Positions 18,011-27,363 of a stretch of DNA of 64,000 nt are shown here, piece by piece. The notes beneath the pieces are model-generated. The model was not told the origin of the DNA and ran no database searches. It saw nothing but the letters and a program-made list of their open reading frames with translations. Position 1 is the first letter of the stretch. Each line of letters begins with the position of its first letter. The position numbers and the translations under genes are program-made. The stretch is from positions 1,307,501 to 1,371,500 of the forward strand of contig NC_007722.1 in the NCBI RefSeq assembly GCF_000013005.1. The letters run 5' to 3'. Source of the stretch: Erythrobacter litoralis HTCC2594. Its GTDB lineage: Bacteria > Pseudomonadota > Alphaproteobacteria > Sphingomonadales > Sphingomonadaceae.

Positions 18011-18462
18011 TGATCCGCGACCTGCTCGGCACCCTGCGTGGCGACGCGCGCGGCTCGATGGCGATCGAGACCGCCTTCGTTGCGCCTGTACTGATCTTGC
18101 TGGCGCTCGGCACGGTCGATCTCGGCATCTTGGTGTCGCAGCAGCAGCAACTGCAGAGCGCTGCGCTGGAAGCCGAAGGTATCGTTATGGGCACGCTCGA
18201 TCCCGCCACGATGTCGGATTCGACGATCGAGGATGTGCTCGAGACCTCGCTGGGCCTCAACGACAATCAGCTGGTGCTGAGCCGCGCCTATCGCTGCGAT
18301 GATCAAACGCTATCGACAACGAAGGGCGGATGCGGGACGAATGAGCAGGAATACGAATATATCCAGCTCACCCTGAACGACAGCTACGCGCCGACCTGGA
18401 CCCACCTAGGGCTGGGCACGCCGTCGCAATTCACGGTTACCCGCACGGTGCAGATCCAATGA
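18010..18462 (+). CDS. TadE-like pseudopilin (first Tad triplet)
   Basis: A 150-residue TadE-family protein. The class III pilin-like signal is visible as GDARGSMAIETAFVAPVLILLALGTVDLGILV (about residues 11-42), with the conserved Glu five residues after the Gly-Ser-type processing site. The C-terminal part is a small secreted domain with two cysteines (CDDQ, GCGT). Its ATG shares one base with the upstream stop (TGATG) and its stop overlaps the next gene by ATGA, so the cluster is one translationally coupled unit. Confidence 0.82.
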   Translation: MIRDLLGTLRGDARGSMAIETAFVAPVLILLALGTVDLGILVSQQQQLQSAALEAEGIVMGTLDPATMSDSTIEDVLETSLGLNDNQLVLSRAYRCDDQTLSTTKGGCGTNEQEYEYIQLTLNDSYAPTWTHLGLGTPSQFTVTRTVQIQ

Positions 18463-19085
18463 CGACCAAGATCCAACGCATGCGCGCACGCTTGCTCGCC
18501 AACGTCACCGGCGGGGCCGCGATAGAATTCGCGCTGCTTGCGCCGATGTTCTGCGCGCTGACGGTGGGCGTGTTCCAGGCGGGAGTTTATGTCCAGAAAT
18601 ACAACGCGCTGCGCAACCTTTCGTCCGATGTCTCGCGCTATGCTATGGTCGAATACCAGAAAGGCAACACGCCGACCGCCACCGACATCGAGAATCAGGT
18701 CCAGACGCTTGCCAACAATGGCGGCTACCTGCTCGATTCGACCAAGCTGGTCGAGACCGTGACGCAACAGGGCACCTCGAGCATCTCGGGCATGCACGAG
18801 ATGACAATCGATCTCACCTACACGCCCGACAACCTGCTTTCGTGGATACCGGGGGCCGCACTGACGCTGAACTATTCCCGCCCGGTCTTCCTGATGGACA
18901 GTACCGGCGGTTCGTCGTCGTCGACGACCACCAGCGGCGGCACGCCAACACCGACGCCGACGCCCACAGCAACTCCAACTCCGACGCCCACGCCGACACC
19001 AACCCCCACGGCCACGCCAACGCCGACACCGACGCCGACATCGACCCATTGCCCCGAGGGCCATGCCAAAAAAGGCTGGTGCTGA
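18459..19085 (+). CDS. TadE-like pseudopilin with long Thr-Pro repeat tail
   Basis: A 208-residue TadE-family protein. N-terminal signal and Glu-containing helix: TGGAAIEFALLAPMFCALTVGVFQAGVYVQ (about residues 16-45). After a soluble domain it ends in a low-complexity Thr-Pro/Ala-Thr tail (about residues 164-197) and a final CPEGHAKKGWC with a Cys at each end, which could form a disulfide loop. The tail looks like an extended wall- or surface-spanning linker. Overlaps its predecessor by ATGA; a 58-bp gap then separates the second Tad triplet. Confidence 0.82.
   Translation: MTTKIQRMRARLLANVTGGAAIEFALLAPMFCALTVGVFQAGVYVQKYNALRNLSSDVSRYAMVEYQKGNTPTATDIENQVQTLANNGGYLLDSTKLVETVTQQGTSSISGMHEMTIDLTYTPDNLLSWIPGAALTLNYSRPVFLMDSTGGSSSSTTTSGGTPTPTPTPTATPTPTPTPTPTPTATPTPTPTPTSTHCPEGHAKKGWC
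18945..19050 (+). repeat. Thr-Pro coding tandem repeat
   Basis: Six-base repeats of the form ACN-CCN, imperfect (CCGACG, CCAACA, CCCACG variants), encoding about 16 Thr-Pro units with interspersed Ala-Thr. It lies in frame at the 3' end of the second TadE-like gene. Synonymous variation between units argues for selection on the protein rather than a fresh slippage expansion, though slippage could change its length. Confidence 0.9.
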
Positions 19086-19143
19086 GGCGCTACGGTATAC
19101 GTGCTGCCAGACATCCCCAACAAATTAACCATTGCCGTTAGCG

Positions 19144-21096
19144 ATGCGCTTACGCCCGCTAGGTAATACGGCAGGCGTGAAACTCCGCGCGAAATCCCCT
19201 CAGGCTGCGCCCTTCCCCGGCGTCATGCGACGGCTGGCGAGCGACCGCTCGGGCAACACGCTCGCGCTGATAGCGGCCGGGCTTCTGCCGTTGCTGGCGA
19301 TGGCCGGAAGCGGCGTCGACATGAGCCGCGCCTATCTGGCGGAAAGCCGCCTGCAGCAGGCCTGCGATTCCGGCGTTCTCGCCGCGCGCAAGGCGCTCGG
19401 CACGGAAATCGCCACGCTCACCGACATTCCCACCGATGCCGGCACCCGCGGCCAGGAATTCTTCAACAGCAACTTTCAGGACGGCAATTACGGGACCCAG
19501 AACCGCACCTTCAACATGGTGCTCGAAAACGACTACTCGGTTTCGGGAACTGCAACGGTTGATGTCCCGACCTCCGTGATGACCGTTTTCGGCTTCACCA
19601 AGATCCCGGTAAAGGTGGAATGCCAGGCCCGGATCAGCTTTTCCGATGTCGACGTGATGATGGTGCTCGATGTCACCGGTTCGATGAAGCACACCAATTC
19701 GGGCGACACGCTGTCGAAGATAGATTCGCTCAAAGCCACGGTGCGGAATTTCTACGACCAGATGGAAGGCGCGAAGTCGGCGGGTACGCGCATCCGCTAT
19801 GGTTTTGTGCCCTATGCAAGCAATGTGAACGTCGGGCACTTGCTCAAGGACGAGTGGGTGGTGAATAGCTGGGCGTATCAATCACGGGCGATTTCCGGGA
19901 CCACCACCGTCGAAGCCGGCACCAAGACCAGGGAAAACTGGGCCTACAAATCCGGCAGCCGTTCGGCCTGGATCGAGGAGAGCACTTACGCCGCGACGAT
20001 GAACCCGGGCTCGGGCGACACGAACCCCTTCAGCTGCGACCAGTCGCTGCCGAAATCGACCTACAAATGGCATTCGGAGAAGAACGGAATACCCTCCACT
20101 TCAGTCACCATGGACCCGCCCGGCGTTCGCACCACTCAACCCATGCAGAGTACCGAGAACGGCGTCAGCTACCGGGTGCGCTTGCAGGGCAGCAACTGCA
20201 TCGTCGAGCGACGCGAATACAACGATTACGTGCAGACGTTCGACGAGGTAACGGTCGTGCCCACGCTGGCCAATCTTTACAATTACCTGCCCGTGGCCAT
20301 GGACGTGTCCAACTGGCGCGCCGAAGCGCTCGGCTGCATGGAAGAACGCAAATCGACCGTCCTGACCGATTTCAGCAGCGTCGATCTGAGCGCGAATCTC
20401 GATCTCGATATCAACACGGTGCCGGTTGCGAGTGATCAGGACACACAATGGCGACCGCGCTATCCGGACATGATCTACGTGCGCTCGAAAGAGGCAGACG
20501 ACAAGGGCAGCTTTTCACCGGCCCCCGTTTACGACACCAAGAAAGAATTCATCCAGACCGGCAACTGGTGGTTTTCGGGCTGCCCTGCCCCCGCGCAGAA
20601 ACTCAAGGCAATGACGTCGGGTGAACTCGACAGCTATCTCGACAGTCTGACGCCTCACGGTGCGACCTATCACGATGGCGGCATGATCTGGGGGGGTAGA
20701 TTGCTGTCGCAATACGGCCTGTTCGCCGCCGAGAACAGCTCCAAGCCCGGTCGCACGACATCGCGCCACCTGATCTTCCTTACCGATGGTCAAACGGAGC
20801 CCTATGACCTTGCCTATGGTTCCTATGGGATCGACCCGATCGACGAGCGGCGCTGGACGCAGACTTCGTCTCTGACCCTTGCGCAAACTGTCGAAGAGCG
20901 GTTTCTGTTTGCCTGTAACGAGGTCAAGAAGCTGGGCGCGACCGTATGGGTGGTCGCATTCGGCACGGCCGCCAACGACAAGATGAAGACTTGCGCCGGT
21001 TCGGGCCGCTATTTCGAAGCCGCCAATGCGAGCCAGCTCAACGATGCCTTCAGCACCATCGCCAAATCGACCGGCGACCTGCGGATCGCGCGATGA
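19144..21096 (+). CDS. TadG-like protein with von Willebrand factor A domain
   Basis: A protein of about 650 residues. After a TadE/G-like signal (SDRSGNTLALIAAGLLPLLAMAGSGVDMSRAYL, about residues 34-66) and a helix of the PF13400 type, a vWA domain begins DVDVMMVLDVTGSMKHTNSG with the MIDAS DxTGS motif (about 178). The matching HLIFLTDGQTEP strand and MIDAS aspartate lie near residue 545. A long insert (about 250-520) separates them. Start is uncertain: ATG 19144 is used, but GTG 19177 or ATG 19225 would also keep the signal. Stop overlaps the next gene by ATGA. Confidence 0.85.
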   Translation: MRLRPLGNTAGVKLRAKSPQAAPFPGVMRRLASDRSGNTLALIAAGLLPLLAMAGSGVDMSRAYLAESRLQQACDSGVLAARKALGTEIATLTDIPTDAGTRGQEFFNSNFQDGNYGTQNRTFNMVLENDYSVSGTATVDVPTSVMTVFGFTKIPVKVECQARISFSDVDVMMVLDVTGSMKHTNSGDTLSKIDSLKATVRNFYDQMEGAKSAGTRIRYGFVPYASNVNVGHLLKDEWVVNSWAYQSRAISGTTTVEAGTKTRENWAYKSGSRSAWIEESTYAATMNPGSGDTNPFSCDQSLPKSTYKWHSEKNGIPSTSVTMDPPGVRTTQPMQSTENGVSYRVRLQGSNCIVERREYNDYVQTFDEVTVVPTLANLYNYLPVAMDVSNWRAEALGCMEERKSTVLTDFSSVDLSANLDLDINTVPVASDQDTQWRPRYPDMIYVRSKEADDKGSFSPAPVYDTKKEFIQTGNWWFSGCPAPAQKLKAMTSGELDSYLDSLTPHGATYHDGGMIWGGRLLSQYGLFAAENSSKPGRTTSRHLIFLTDGQTEPYDLAYGSYGIDPIDERRWTQTSSLTLAQTVEERFLFACNEVKKLGATVWVVAFGTAANDKMKTCAGSGRYFEAANASQLNDAFSTIAKSTGDLRIAR

Positions 21097-21680
21097 TGCA
21101 CTCGTTCCTGCCTCGCCTGCTGGACGACAAGCGCGGTGTGACCATCGTCGAGTTCGGCATGGTTGCGCCAACTCTCATCGTGCTGCTGCTCGGCGTGTTC
21201 GACATCACCTACAACATGTATTCCAGCAGCATGCTGCAAGGCACGGTGCAACAGGCCGCGCGCAATTCGGCACTCGAGGGCGCGGACAGCATGGCGCAAA
21301 ACGCCGCAGTCGAGACCGCGGTCAGGCAGGTGGCTCCCAACGCTACCTTTACCCACAAGCGAATTGCCTACACCACCTTTACCGAAGTCGGCAGCGCCGA
21401 GAGCTTCGACGATGTCAATGATGATGGCATCTGCGCCGACGGCGAATTGTTCGAGGACGCCAACGGTAACGGCATATGGGATTCGGACCGCGGCGTGGTC
21501 GGTTCGGGCGGCGCACGCGACGCGGTGGTCTATACCGTCTCGATCGAATACCCTCGTGTAGTCCCCATCGCGACCTTCATCGGCCTCGATCCCAACTATT
21601 CGCTCGACGTGCAGACCGTGCTGCGCAACCAGCCCTGGGCGCTGCAATCGCAGAGCGAAGCGACCGGGAATTGCCCGTGA
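21093..21680 (+). CDS. TadE-like pseudopilin with calcium-loop-like insert (second triplet)
   Basis: A 195-residue TadE-family protein with the signal/helix DKRGVTIVEFGMVAPTLIVLLLGVFDITYNMY (about residues 11-42; conserved Glu present). Around residues 107-132 it carries two Asp/Asn/Gly loops, DVNDDGICADGE and EDANGNGIWDSD, that look like dockerin or EF-hand-type calcium sites. It ends in a soluble domain and GNCP. Two adjacent ATGs (21093, 21096) are possible starts; the first overlaps the vWA gene stop. Overlaps the following gene by GTGA. Confidence 0.84.
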   Translation: MMHSFLPRLLDDKRGVTIVEFGMVAPTLIVLLLGVFDITYNMYSSSMLQGTVQQAARNSALEGADSMAQNAAVETAVRQVAPNATFTHKRIAYTTFTEVGSAESFDDVNDDGICADGELFEDANGNGIWDSDRGVVGSGGARDAVVYTVSIEYPRVVPIATFIGLDPNYSLDVQTVLRNQPWALQSQSEATGNCP

Positions 21681-22378
21681 AGCGCTTCTTTGGATCGCTT
21701 CGGAAAGATGCCGGCGGCGTTGCGCTGACGGAGTTTGCGCTCGCCACGCCGCTGGTGCTCATGGCCGGCCTGTGGGGTATGGAAACGGCGAATTTCGCCA
21801 TCACGCAAATGAAAATCAGCCAGACCGCGCTGCATATTGCGGACAATATGGCGAGGGTGGGCGATTCCAGCGTGCTGACCAATCGCAAGCTTTACGAAAA
21901 CGACATCAACGATGTCCTGGCCGGCGCGCATATGCAGGCTGGGCAGACGCTCGACATCTTCGAGAACGGTCGAGTGATCGTGAGCAGCCTCGAAGTGTTC
22001 GACGACAGTGTCCATTGCAAGAATGGCTGTCCGACGACTTCGGCGACGGAAGGGGACCAATTCATTTCATGGCAGCGCTGTCGCGGCAAGAAGGTCCACG
22101 ATTCCGCTTTCGGCCAGCAGAATGCCGAACAGACCGGCGGCATGGGGCCGACCGGGGCAAGAGTGACCGCCGAAGCCAACGGCGCGACGATTTTCGTCGA
22201 AGTCTTCTACGAATACGAGCCGGTCTTCACCGACGCGTTTCTTTCAACAAAGGAAATTTCGGCTATCGCCAGCTTCCCGCTCCGCCACGAACGTGATCGG
22301 ACGGAAATCTACACGCGCACCGATTTCGGCACGCCTGCGGTGTCGCGCTGCGATGTGTACAGCGCGACGCCCGGCTAG
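21677..22378 (+). CDS. TadE-like pseudopilin, last gene of the cluster
   Basis: A 233-residue protein with a TadE-type N-terminus: KDAGGVALTEFALATPLVLMAGLWGMETANFAI (about residues 10-42, conserved Glu in LTEF). The secreted part has four cysteines (HCKNGC, QRC, SRC) and a conserved-looking FVEVFYEYEPVF strand. GTG start sits within a GTGA overlap with the preceding stop. It closes the second G-E-E triplet; the cluster then meets the convergent pdhB after 15 bp. No Tad ATPase, secretin or prepilin peptidase gene is in the window. Confidence 0.82.
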   Translation: MKRFFGSLRKDAGGVALTEFALATPLVLMAGLWGMETANFAITQMKISQTALHIADNMARVGDSSVLTNRKLYENDINDVLAGAHMQAGQTLDIFENGRVIVSSLEVFDDSVHCKNGCPTTSATEGDQFISWQRCRGKKVHDSAFGQQNAEQTGGMGPTGARVTAEANGATIFVEVFYEYEPVFTDAFLSTKEISAIASFPLRHERDRTEIYTRTDFGTPAVSRCDVYSATPG

Positions 22379-22393
22379 CCCGAATTCGCATCG

Positions 22394-23782
22394 TCAGTCG
22401 ACGTAACAGACCTTCTTCGCCGCCTTCACGATCCGCGGCGCGTCGATCAACGCCAGCTTTTCCAGGTTGGCAGCATAGGGCAACGGCACGTCCTCGTCCG
22501 TTACCCGCAGCACCGGCGCATCGAGATGGTCGAACCCTTCTTCCATGCAGATCGCTGCGATCTCCGAAGCGATCGAGCAGGTCGGCCAGCCTTCTTCGGC
22601 GATGATCAGCCGGTTGGTCTTGGCGAGCGAGGTCAGAATCGCTTCCTTGTCGAGCGGACGCAGCGTGCGCAAGTCGATGACTTCGGCGTCGATGCCTTCT
22701 TCCGCCAGTTGCTCAGCCGCTTCCAGCGCGAAGCCGACGGCGATCGAATAGGCGACGATGGTGACGTCCAATCCTTCGCGCATGATCCGCGCCTTGCCGA
22801 TCGGCAGGACGTGATCGTCGAGTTCGGGCAGTTCGAAACTGCGTCCGTAGACCAGCTCGTTCTCGAGAAACACCACCGGATCTTCGCAGCGGATCGCGGC
22901 CTTCATCAGGCCCTTGGCATCCGATGAATCATAGGGCGCGATGACGATCAGGCCCGGCACGCTGGCGTACCATGGGCCATAATTCTGGCTGTGCTGCGCG
23001 CCGACGCGGCTGGCCGCTCCATTGGGCCCGCGAAACACGACCGGGCAGCGCATCTGGCCGCCGGACATGTAGTTAGTCTTTGCGGCAGAGTTCACGATAT
23101 GGTCGATCGCCTGCATCGCGAAGTTGAAGGTCATGAATTCGACGATCGGGCGCAGGCCGCCCATCGCCGCGCCGGTGCCGATGCCAGCGAAGCCGTATTC
23201 GGTGATCGGCGTATCGATCACGCGCTTGGGTCCGAACTCGTCGAGAAGCCCCTGGGTCACCTTGTAGGCGCCCTGATACTCGGCGACTTCCTCGCCCATC
23301 ACGAACACACGTTCGTCGCGGCGCATTTCCTCGGCCATCGCATCGCGCAGGGCTTCGCGGACCGACACGGAGACCATGTTGGTGCCTTCCGGGATTTCCG
23401 GATCGGCCTTGGGCTCGCGCTTAGGCTTGTCCGGCGTGATCGAGCCATCGGCGTCGTCCTGGCCGACATCCTTGCCCTCGCCCGGAACATCGTCGACCGG
23501 CGCGCTCTCGGCTGGCGCTTCGACGTCGGAAACATCTTCACCGTCAGCGGCGAGCATGGCGATCACCGTGCCGACCTTCACGTTCTCGGTACCCTCTTCG
23601 ACGAGAATCTTGCCGAGCGTGCCTTCGTCGACCGCTTCGAATTCCATCGTCGCCTTGTCGGTCTCGATCTCGGCAATGATGTCGCCCGCGACGATCTCGT
23701 CGCCTTCGGCCTTCAGCCACTTGGCGAGCGTGCCCTCTTCCATCGTCGGCGAGAGCGCCGGCATCTTGAGTTCAATCGCCAT
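22394..23782 (-). CDS. pdhB: Pyruvate dehydrogenase E1 beta subunit with N-terminal lipoyl domain
   Basis: Beta subunit of the E1 component that decarboxylates pyruvate with thiamine diphosphate. The first 80 residues are a lipoyl domain ([16 protein letters not shown], with the lipoylated lysine in [11 protein letters not shown]), followed by an acidic/Pro-rich linker (about 85-135) and the transketolase-like core (from [15 protein letters not shown]) with [17 protein letters not shown] and the C-terminal transketolase domain ending [15 protein letters not shown]. Fused lipoyl-E1 beta is usual in alphaproteobacteria. Three bases separate it from pdhA. Confidence 0.95.
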   Translation of the reverse strand: MAIELKMPALSPTMEEGTLAKWLKAEGDEIVAGDIIAEIETDKATMEFEAVDEGTLGKILVEEGTENVKVGTVIAMLAADGEDVSDVEAPAESAPVDDVPGEGKDVGQDDADGSITPDKPKREPKADPEIPEGTNMVSVSVREALRDAMAEEMRRDERVFVMGEEVAEYQGAYKVTQGLLDEFGPKRVIDTPITEYGFAGIGTGAAMGGLRPIVEFMTFNFAMQAIDHIVNSAAKTNYMSGGQMRCPVVFRGPNGAASRVGAQHSQNYGPWYASVPGLIVIAPYDSSDAKGLMKAAIRCEDPVVFLENELVYGRSFELPELDDHVLPIGKARIMREGLDVTIVAYSIAVGFALEAAEQLAEEGIDAEVIDLRTLRPLDKEAILTSLAKTNRLIIAEEGWPTCSIASEIAAICMEEGFDHLDAPVLRVTDEDVPLPYAANLEKLALIDAPRIVKAAKKVCYVD

Positions 23783-23785
23783 GGC

Positions 23786-24883
23786 TCAATACTCCTCCAC
23801 CAGGACATCGGTGTAGAGTTCGCTCGGATCGGGCTCGGGCGAGTTCTCGGCGAAGTCGGCCGCTTCGGAAACCTGCGCGCGGATCGCCTTGTCGATGGCT
23901 TTCAGGTCGTCCTCGCTCTTGCCCTGCTCGATCAGCGCTTTCTTCAGGCCTTCTATCGGATCGTGATGATCGCGTTGGTCCTGCACTTCTTCGCGCGTGC
24001 GGTACTTGGCCGGGTCGGACATCGAGTGCCCGCGATAGCGATAGGTATTGCATTCCATCAGCACCGGGCCGTTGCCTTCGCGCACATGCTTGAATGCGAT
24101 CTCGGCCGCGGCGCGTACTTCCAGCACATCCATCCCGTTCACTTCCATCCCCGGAATGCGGAACGATGTGCCGCGCCGGTAGAAGCGCGTCTCCGCACTG
24201 GAACGCTTGGTCGACGTACCCATCGCATACTGGTTGTCCTCGACCACGAAGACGATCGGCAGGTTCCAGAGCGCCGCCATGTTGAAGGTCTCGTACACCT
24301 GCCCCTGGTTGGCCGCCCCATCGCCGAAATAAGCCAGGCAAATGCCGCCGTCTTCATTGTATTTGTGCGCAAAGGCGAGCCCGCCGCCCAGCGCCACCTG
24401 CGCGCCGACAATTCCGTGGCCGCCGTAGAATTTATGCTCGGTGCTGAACATGTGCATCGAGCCGCCCTTGCCCTTGGAGATACCGGCTTCGCGGCCGGTC
24501 AGCTCGGCCATGATAACTTTGGGATCGATGCCATAGGCGAGCATGTGGCCATGGTCGCGATAGCCGGTGATGACGCTGTCCTTGTCCCCGTCGAGCGCAC
24601 TCTGAAGGCCGATCGCTACAGCTTCCTGACCGATATAAAGATGACAGAAACCGCCGATCAGGCCGAGACCGTAGAGCTGCCCCGCCCGCTCCTCGAACCG
24701 GCGGATGAGGAGCATCTGCTCGTAGAAATCGAGCATCTCCTTGTCGCTCGCCTTGTAGCGCTTGTTCTTCTCGAACTCCTCCTGGAGGCTGTGCAGGACG
24801 AAATCCTCGTCGGTCGCTGCTGGATTGGGCTTGACGGACGATTTCTTCTTCGCGGGCGTCTTTCGCGTGCTGGCTTTGGCCAA
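23786..24883 (-). CDS. pdhA: Pyruvate dehydrogenase E1 alpha subunit
   Basis: A 365-residue thiamine-diphosphate-binding alpha subunit. The ThDP/Mg motif is FGDGAANQGQVYETFNMAALWNLPIVFVVEDN (GDG...N, about residues 196-226), and the phosphorylation-loop-like YRYRGHSMSDP is near 290. Other marks are EERAGQLYGLGLIGGFCHLYIGQEA and GGHGIVGAQVALGGG. The N-terminus is a Lys/Thr/Pro-rich tail. Start is a TTG (MAKASTR) with GGAGG nine bases upstream; the nearer ATG is out of frame. Forms an operon with pdhB. Confidence 0.95.
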   Translation of the reverse strand: MAKASTRKTPAKKKSSVKPNPAATDEDFVLHSLQEEFEKNKRYKASDKEMLDFYEQMLLIRRFEERAGQLYGLGLIGGFCHLYIGQEAVAIGLQSALDGDKDSVITGYRDHGHMLAYGIDPKVIMAELTGREAGISKGKGGSMHMFSTEHKFYGGHGIVGAQVALGGGLAFAHKYNEDGGICLAYFGDGAANQGQVYETFNMAALWNLPIVFVVEDNQYAMGTSTKRSSAETRFYRRGTSFRIPGMEVNGMDVLEVRAAAEIAFKHVREGNGPVLMECNTYRYRGHSMSDPAKYRTREEVQDQRDHHDPIEGLKKALIEQGKSEDDLKAIDKAIRAQVSEAADFAENSPEPDPSELYTDVLVEEY

Positions 24884-25030
24884 GGGGGCATTCCTCCAAA
24901 AGTTAGGCCGTCCTCAAGGAAGCAGCGGCCGCGCCAGCCTATAAGGGCAAGCGCGCCCGCCGCGCAACGCCTGTGCGCGTCCGACGCTACGGAAATACCT
25001 ATGCGCGAAGGGTTTTGGGCGCCCGAAGGC

Positions 25031-25384
25031 TCAGTCCTGCGGCTCGATCGGCAGCACGACTTCGTCGGGATGGACGACATTGAGGTTCTTGCGCAGCAAC
25101 TCGCCGACCATGTCGGGATCGGCACCTTCGGGATCGAGCGCAGCGACGCGATTGCGCAATTCGTCGCGCTCTTCATTGAGCGCGGCGATCTGGTCCTGCC
25201 GCTGATCCAGCAATTGCTCGTATTCGCTCCACGCCAACGCACCGCTCGGCCCGAAAGCTGCGAGCCCAAGCATCAGCAGCAGAGCGGCCAGCGCCAGCGC
25301 GTGTGTGAACTTCTCCCGCGGGAGGATGATCTTGTGCCCCTGCCTGGTCATGAAGACGACAGAATCATAGCGGATTCGCAGCAT
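25031..25384 (-). CDS. ftsB: FtsB/DivIC-family septum formation protein
   Basis: A 117-residue bitopic protein: basic cytosolic N-terminus, one membrane helix (LALAALLLMLGLAAFG, about residues 29-44) and a periplasmic coiled coil (YEQLLDQRQDQIAALNEERDELRNRVAAL, about 54-82), the build of FtsB, which joins FtsL and FtsQ in the divisome. The C-terminus has the family MVGELLRKNLNVVHPDEVV. The ATG at 25384 is chosen because GGGAAG lies at the right distance; MTRQGHKI at 25351 has none. Position before pdhA is typical for alphaproteobacteria. Confidence 0.85.
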   Translation of the reverse strand: MLRIRYDSVVFMTRQGHKIILPREKFTHALALAALLLMLGLAAFGPSGALAWSEYEQLLDQRQDQIAALNEERDELRNRVAALDPEGADPDMVGELLRKNLNVVHPDEVVLPIEPQD

Positions 25385-25529
25385 CAAGCGGTCTTCCCGA
25401 AAATGCGATGAAACGAATCTGGCATGAGTCGAACCGTGCACCTTTCGCGCCTGATTCGCCAGTGGGCTTCAAAGCGCGGCCACATTTTACACCCGCCCTA
25501 CCCCTTGTGTAAATTCGCCTAATGCGATA

Positions 25530-25547
25530 TAGTTTCTCTTGAAACTA
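25530..25547. promoter_or_regulatory. Inverted repeat upstream of hppD (possible operator)
   Basis: TAGTTTCTCTTGAAACTA, 7-bp perfect arms around TCTT, 34 bases before the hppD start, in an AT-richer stretch of the ftsB-hppD intergenic region. Size and symmetry fit a dimeric repressor site. No regulator gene is next to it, so this is a proposal only. Confidence 0.4.
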
Positions 25548-25581
25548 GTTTGCCGACCTCAGAATATTCAGGAGTTCCCCC

Positions 25582-26703
25582 ATGGCCGATCTATTCGAAA
25601 ATCCCGCTGGTCTCGACGGCTTCGAGTTCGTCGAATTCTGCGCGCCCGAGAAAGGCCAGCTTGAACCTGTGTTCGAAGCAATGGGCTTCACCCATGTCGC
25701 AACGCACCGCTCGAAAGACGTGCATTTGTGGCGCCAGGGCGGCATCAACCTGATCGCGAATTACGAACCGCGCAGCGCCGCGTGGTATTTCGCGCGCGAG
25801 CACGGCCCTTCGGCCTGTGGCATGGCGTTCCGCGTGAAAGATGCGGCCGCCGCCTGGGATCACCTGATGGATGCAGGGGCCGAACCGGTGCAGGTCGAAA
25901 CCGGCCCGATGGAACTCGCGATCCCTGCGATCCGCGGAATCGGCGGCGCGATCCTGTATCTCGTCGATCGTTATGAGGACGAGAACGGTGATGGTTTGTC
26001 GATCTACGACATCGACTTCGACTATCTGCCGGGTGTCGACAAATACCCCGAGGGCGCAGGTTTCAAGGTCATCGATCACCTGACCCACAACGTCTACACT
26101 GGCCGCATGAAGTACTGGGCGGACTATTACGAGACGCTCTTCAACTTCAAGGAAATCCGCTTTTTCGACATCAAAGGCGAATATACCGGCCTGACCTCCA
26201 AGGCCCTGACCGCGCCCGACGGCAAGATCCGCATCCCGCTCAACGAAGAAGGCGAAGGCGGCAAGGGCCAGATCGAGGAGTTCCTGCGCGAGTTCAACGG
26301 CGAAGGCATCCAGCACATCGCGTTGATCTGCGATGATCTCATCTCCTGTTGGGACCGGCTGAAGGAATTCGGCGTGCCGTTCATGACCGCGCCGCCGGAA
26401 ACCTATTACGAAATGCTCGATGAGCGTTTGCCCGGCCATGGCGAGAATGTCGACGAACTCAAAATGCGCGGCATCCTGCTCGACGGCACGACTGAGGGCG
26501 GTCAGCCCCGCCTGCTGCTGCAGATTTTTGCCGAAGCGCAGGTCGGCCCGGTGTTCTTCGAATTCATCCAGCGCAAGGGTGACGAAGGCTTCGGCGAAGG
26601 GAACTTCAAGGCACTGTTCGAGTCGATGGAACGCGACCAGATCAAGCGCGGAACCCTGAGTGTCGATGACGCCAAGAGCGTCGAAGCGGAGCCGGCAGAA
26701 TGA
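25582..26703 (+). CDS. hppD: 4-hydroxyphenylpyruvate dioxygenase
   Basis: Fe(II) enzyme that turns 4-hydroxyphenylpyruvate into homogentisate in tyrosine catabolism. The 373-residue protein has two VOC-type halves; the iron ligands are in the C-terminal half: His in DHLTHNV (about residue 165), His in [10 protein letters not shown] (about 244) and Glu in [21 protein letters not shown] (about 327). The last segment is the family signature. ATG start with AGGAG at proper spacing. The next gene overlaps it by ATGA; homogentisate dioxygenase is not in the window. Confidence 0.96.
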   Translation: MADLFENPAGLDGFEFVEFCAPEKGQLEPVFEAMGFTHVATHRSKDVHLWRQGGINLIANYEPRSAAWYFAREHGPSACGMAFRVKDAAAAWDHLMDAGAEPVQVETGPMELAIPAIRGIGGAILYLVDRYEDENGDGLSIYDIDFDYLPGVDKYPEGAGFKVIDHLTHNVYTGRMKYWADYYETLFNFKEIRFFDIKGEYTGLTSKALTAPDGKIRIPLNEEGEGGKGQIEEFLREFNGEGIQHIALICDDLISCWDRLKEFGVPFMTAPPETYYEMLDERLPGHGENVDELKMRGILLDGTTEGGQPRLLLQIFAEAQVGPVFFEFIQRKGDEGFGEGNFKALFESMERDQIKRGTLSVDDAKSVEAEPAE

Positions 26704-27272
26704 ACGACCAGTCCAGCCATCCCGTAAAACTGGGCGGCGTCCACCATGCCGCCTATCGCTGCAAGGACGCGAAGGAGACCGTCGAATGGTACGGCCGCGT
26801 CCTCGGCATGGATTACACCACTGCGTTTGCCGAAGACCATGTGCCATCGACGGGCGAATACGATCCCTACATGCACGTCTTCCTCGACGCGGGAAACGGC
26901 AACATCCTCGCCTTCTTCGAGCTGCCCAACCAGAAGGACATGGGCCGTGACGAAAACACCCCGGCCTGGGTCCAGCATCTGGCCTTCCGCGTCGGTAGCG
27001 AGAAAGAATTGCTCGCAGCGAAAGAGCATATCGAAGCGCAAGGCATCGATGTTCTGGGCCCGACGCACCACGGTATCTTCAAGTCGATCTATTTCTTCGA
27101 CCCCAACGGCCACCGCGTCGAACTGGCGGCCGACATCGGCACCGAGGAGCAGTATGCCGAGCTCAAGCGCGTTGCGCCGATGATGCTCGACGAATGGAGC
27201 GAAACCAAGAAGGCCCCTCGCCACGCCGACTGGCTGCACGACCTTGCCCGCAAGGAGCACGGTGTAGACTGA
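26700..27272 (+). CDS. VOC-family protein (glyoxalase/dioxygenase fold)
   Basis: A 190-residue vicinal-oxygen-chelate protein. Metal-ligand-like positions are [10 protein letters not shown] (about residues 12-21), [24 protein letters not shown] (about 89-97) and [14 protein letters not shown] (about 136-149, Glu ligand). Two beta-alpha-beta-beta-beta modules can be traced. It is coupled to hppD by a 4-base overlap, so a role in aromatic amino acid breakdown is likely, but the substrate is unknown. Confidence 0.85.
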   Translation: MNDQSSHPVKLGGVHHAAYRCKDAKETVEWYGRVLGMDYTTAFAEDHVPSTGEYDPYMHVFLDAGNGNILAFFELPNQKDMGRDENTPAWVQHLAFRVGSEKELLAAKEHIEAQGIDVLGPTHHGIFKSIYFFDPNGHRVELAADIGTEEQYAELKRVAPMMLDEWSETKKAPRHADWLHDLARKEHGVD

Positions 27273-27363
27273 CCGGCGCACGAGCACTCGCGCGTCGCAT
27301 GTTGCAAATTCCGGAACCCCTGCGAATATCGCCCGTTTTGCGGGTAAGTTCAGAGGGGTTTTC

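Noticed and set aside
18945..19050. Short tandem repeats that could suggest a CRISPR or satellite
   Set aside because: The units are six bases long, in frame and encode Thr-Pro; there are no spacers.
22991..25411. Very long open frame (806 codons) on the plus strand opposite pdhB, pdhA and ftsB
   Set aside because: It is the antisense shadow of three well-identified genes; its peptide is His/Arg/Asp-rich without motifs, as expected from GC-biased third positions.
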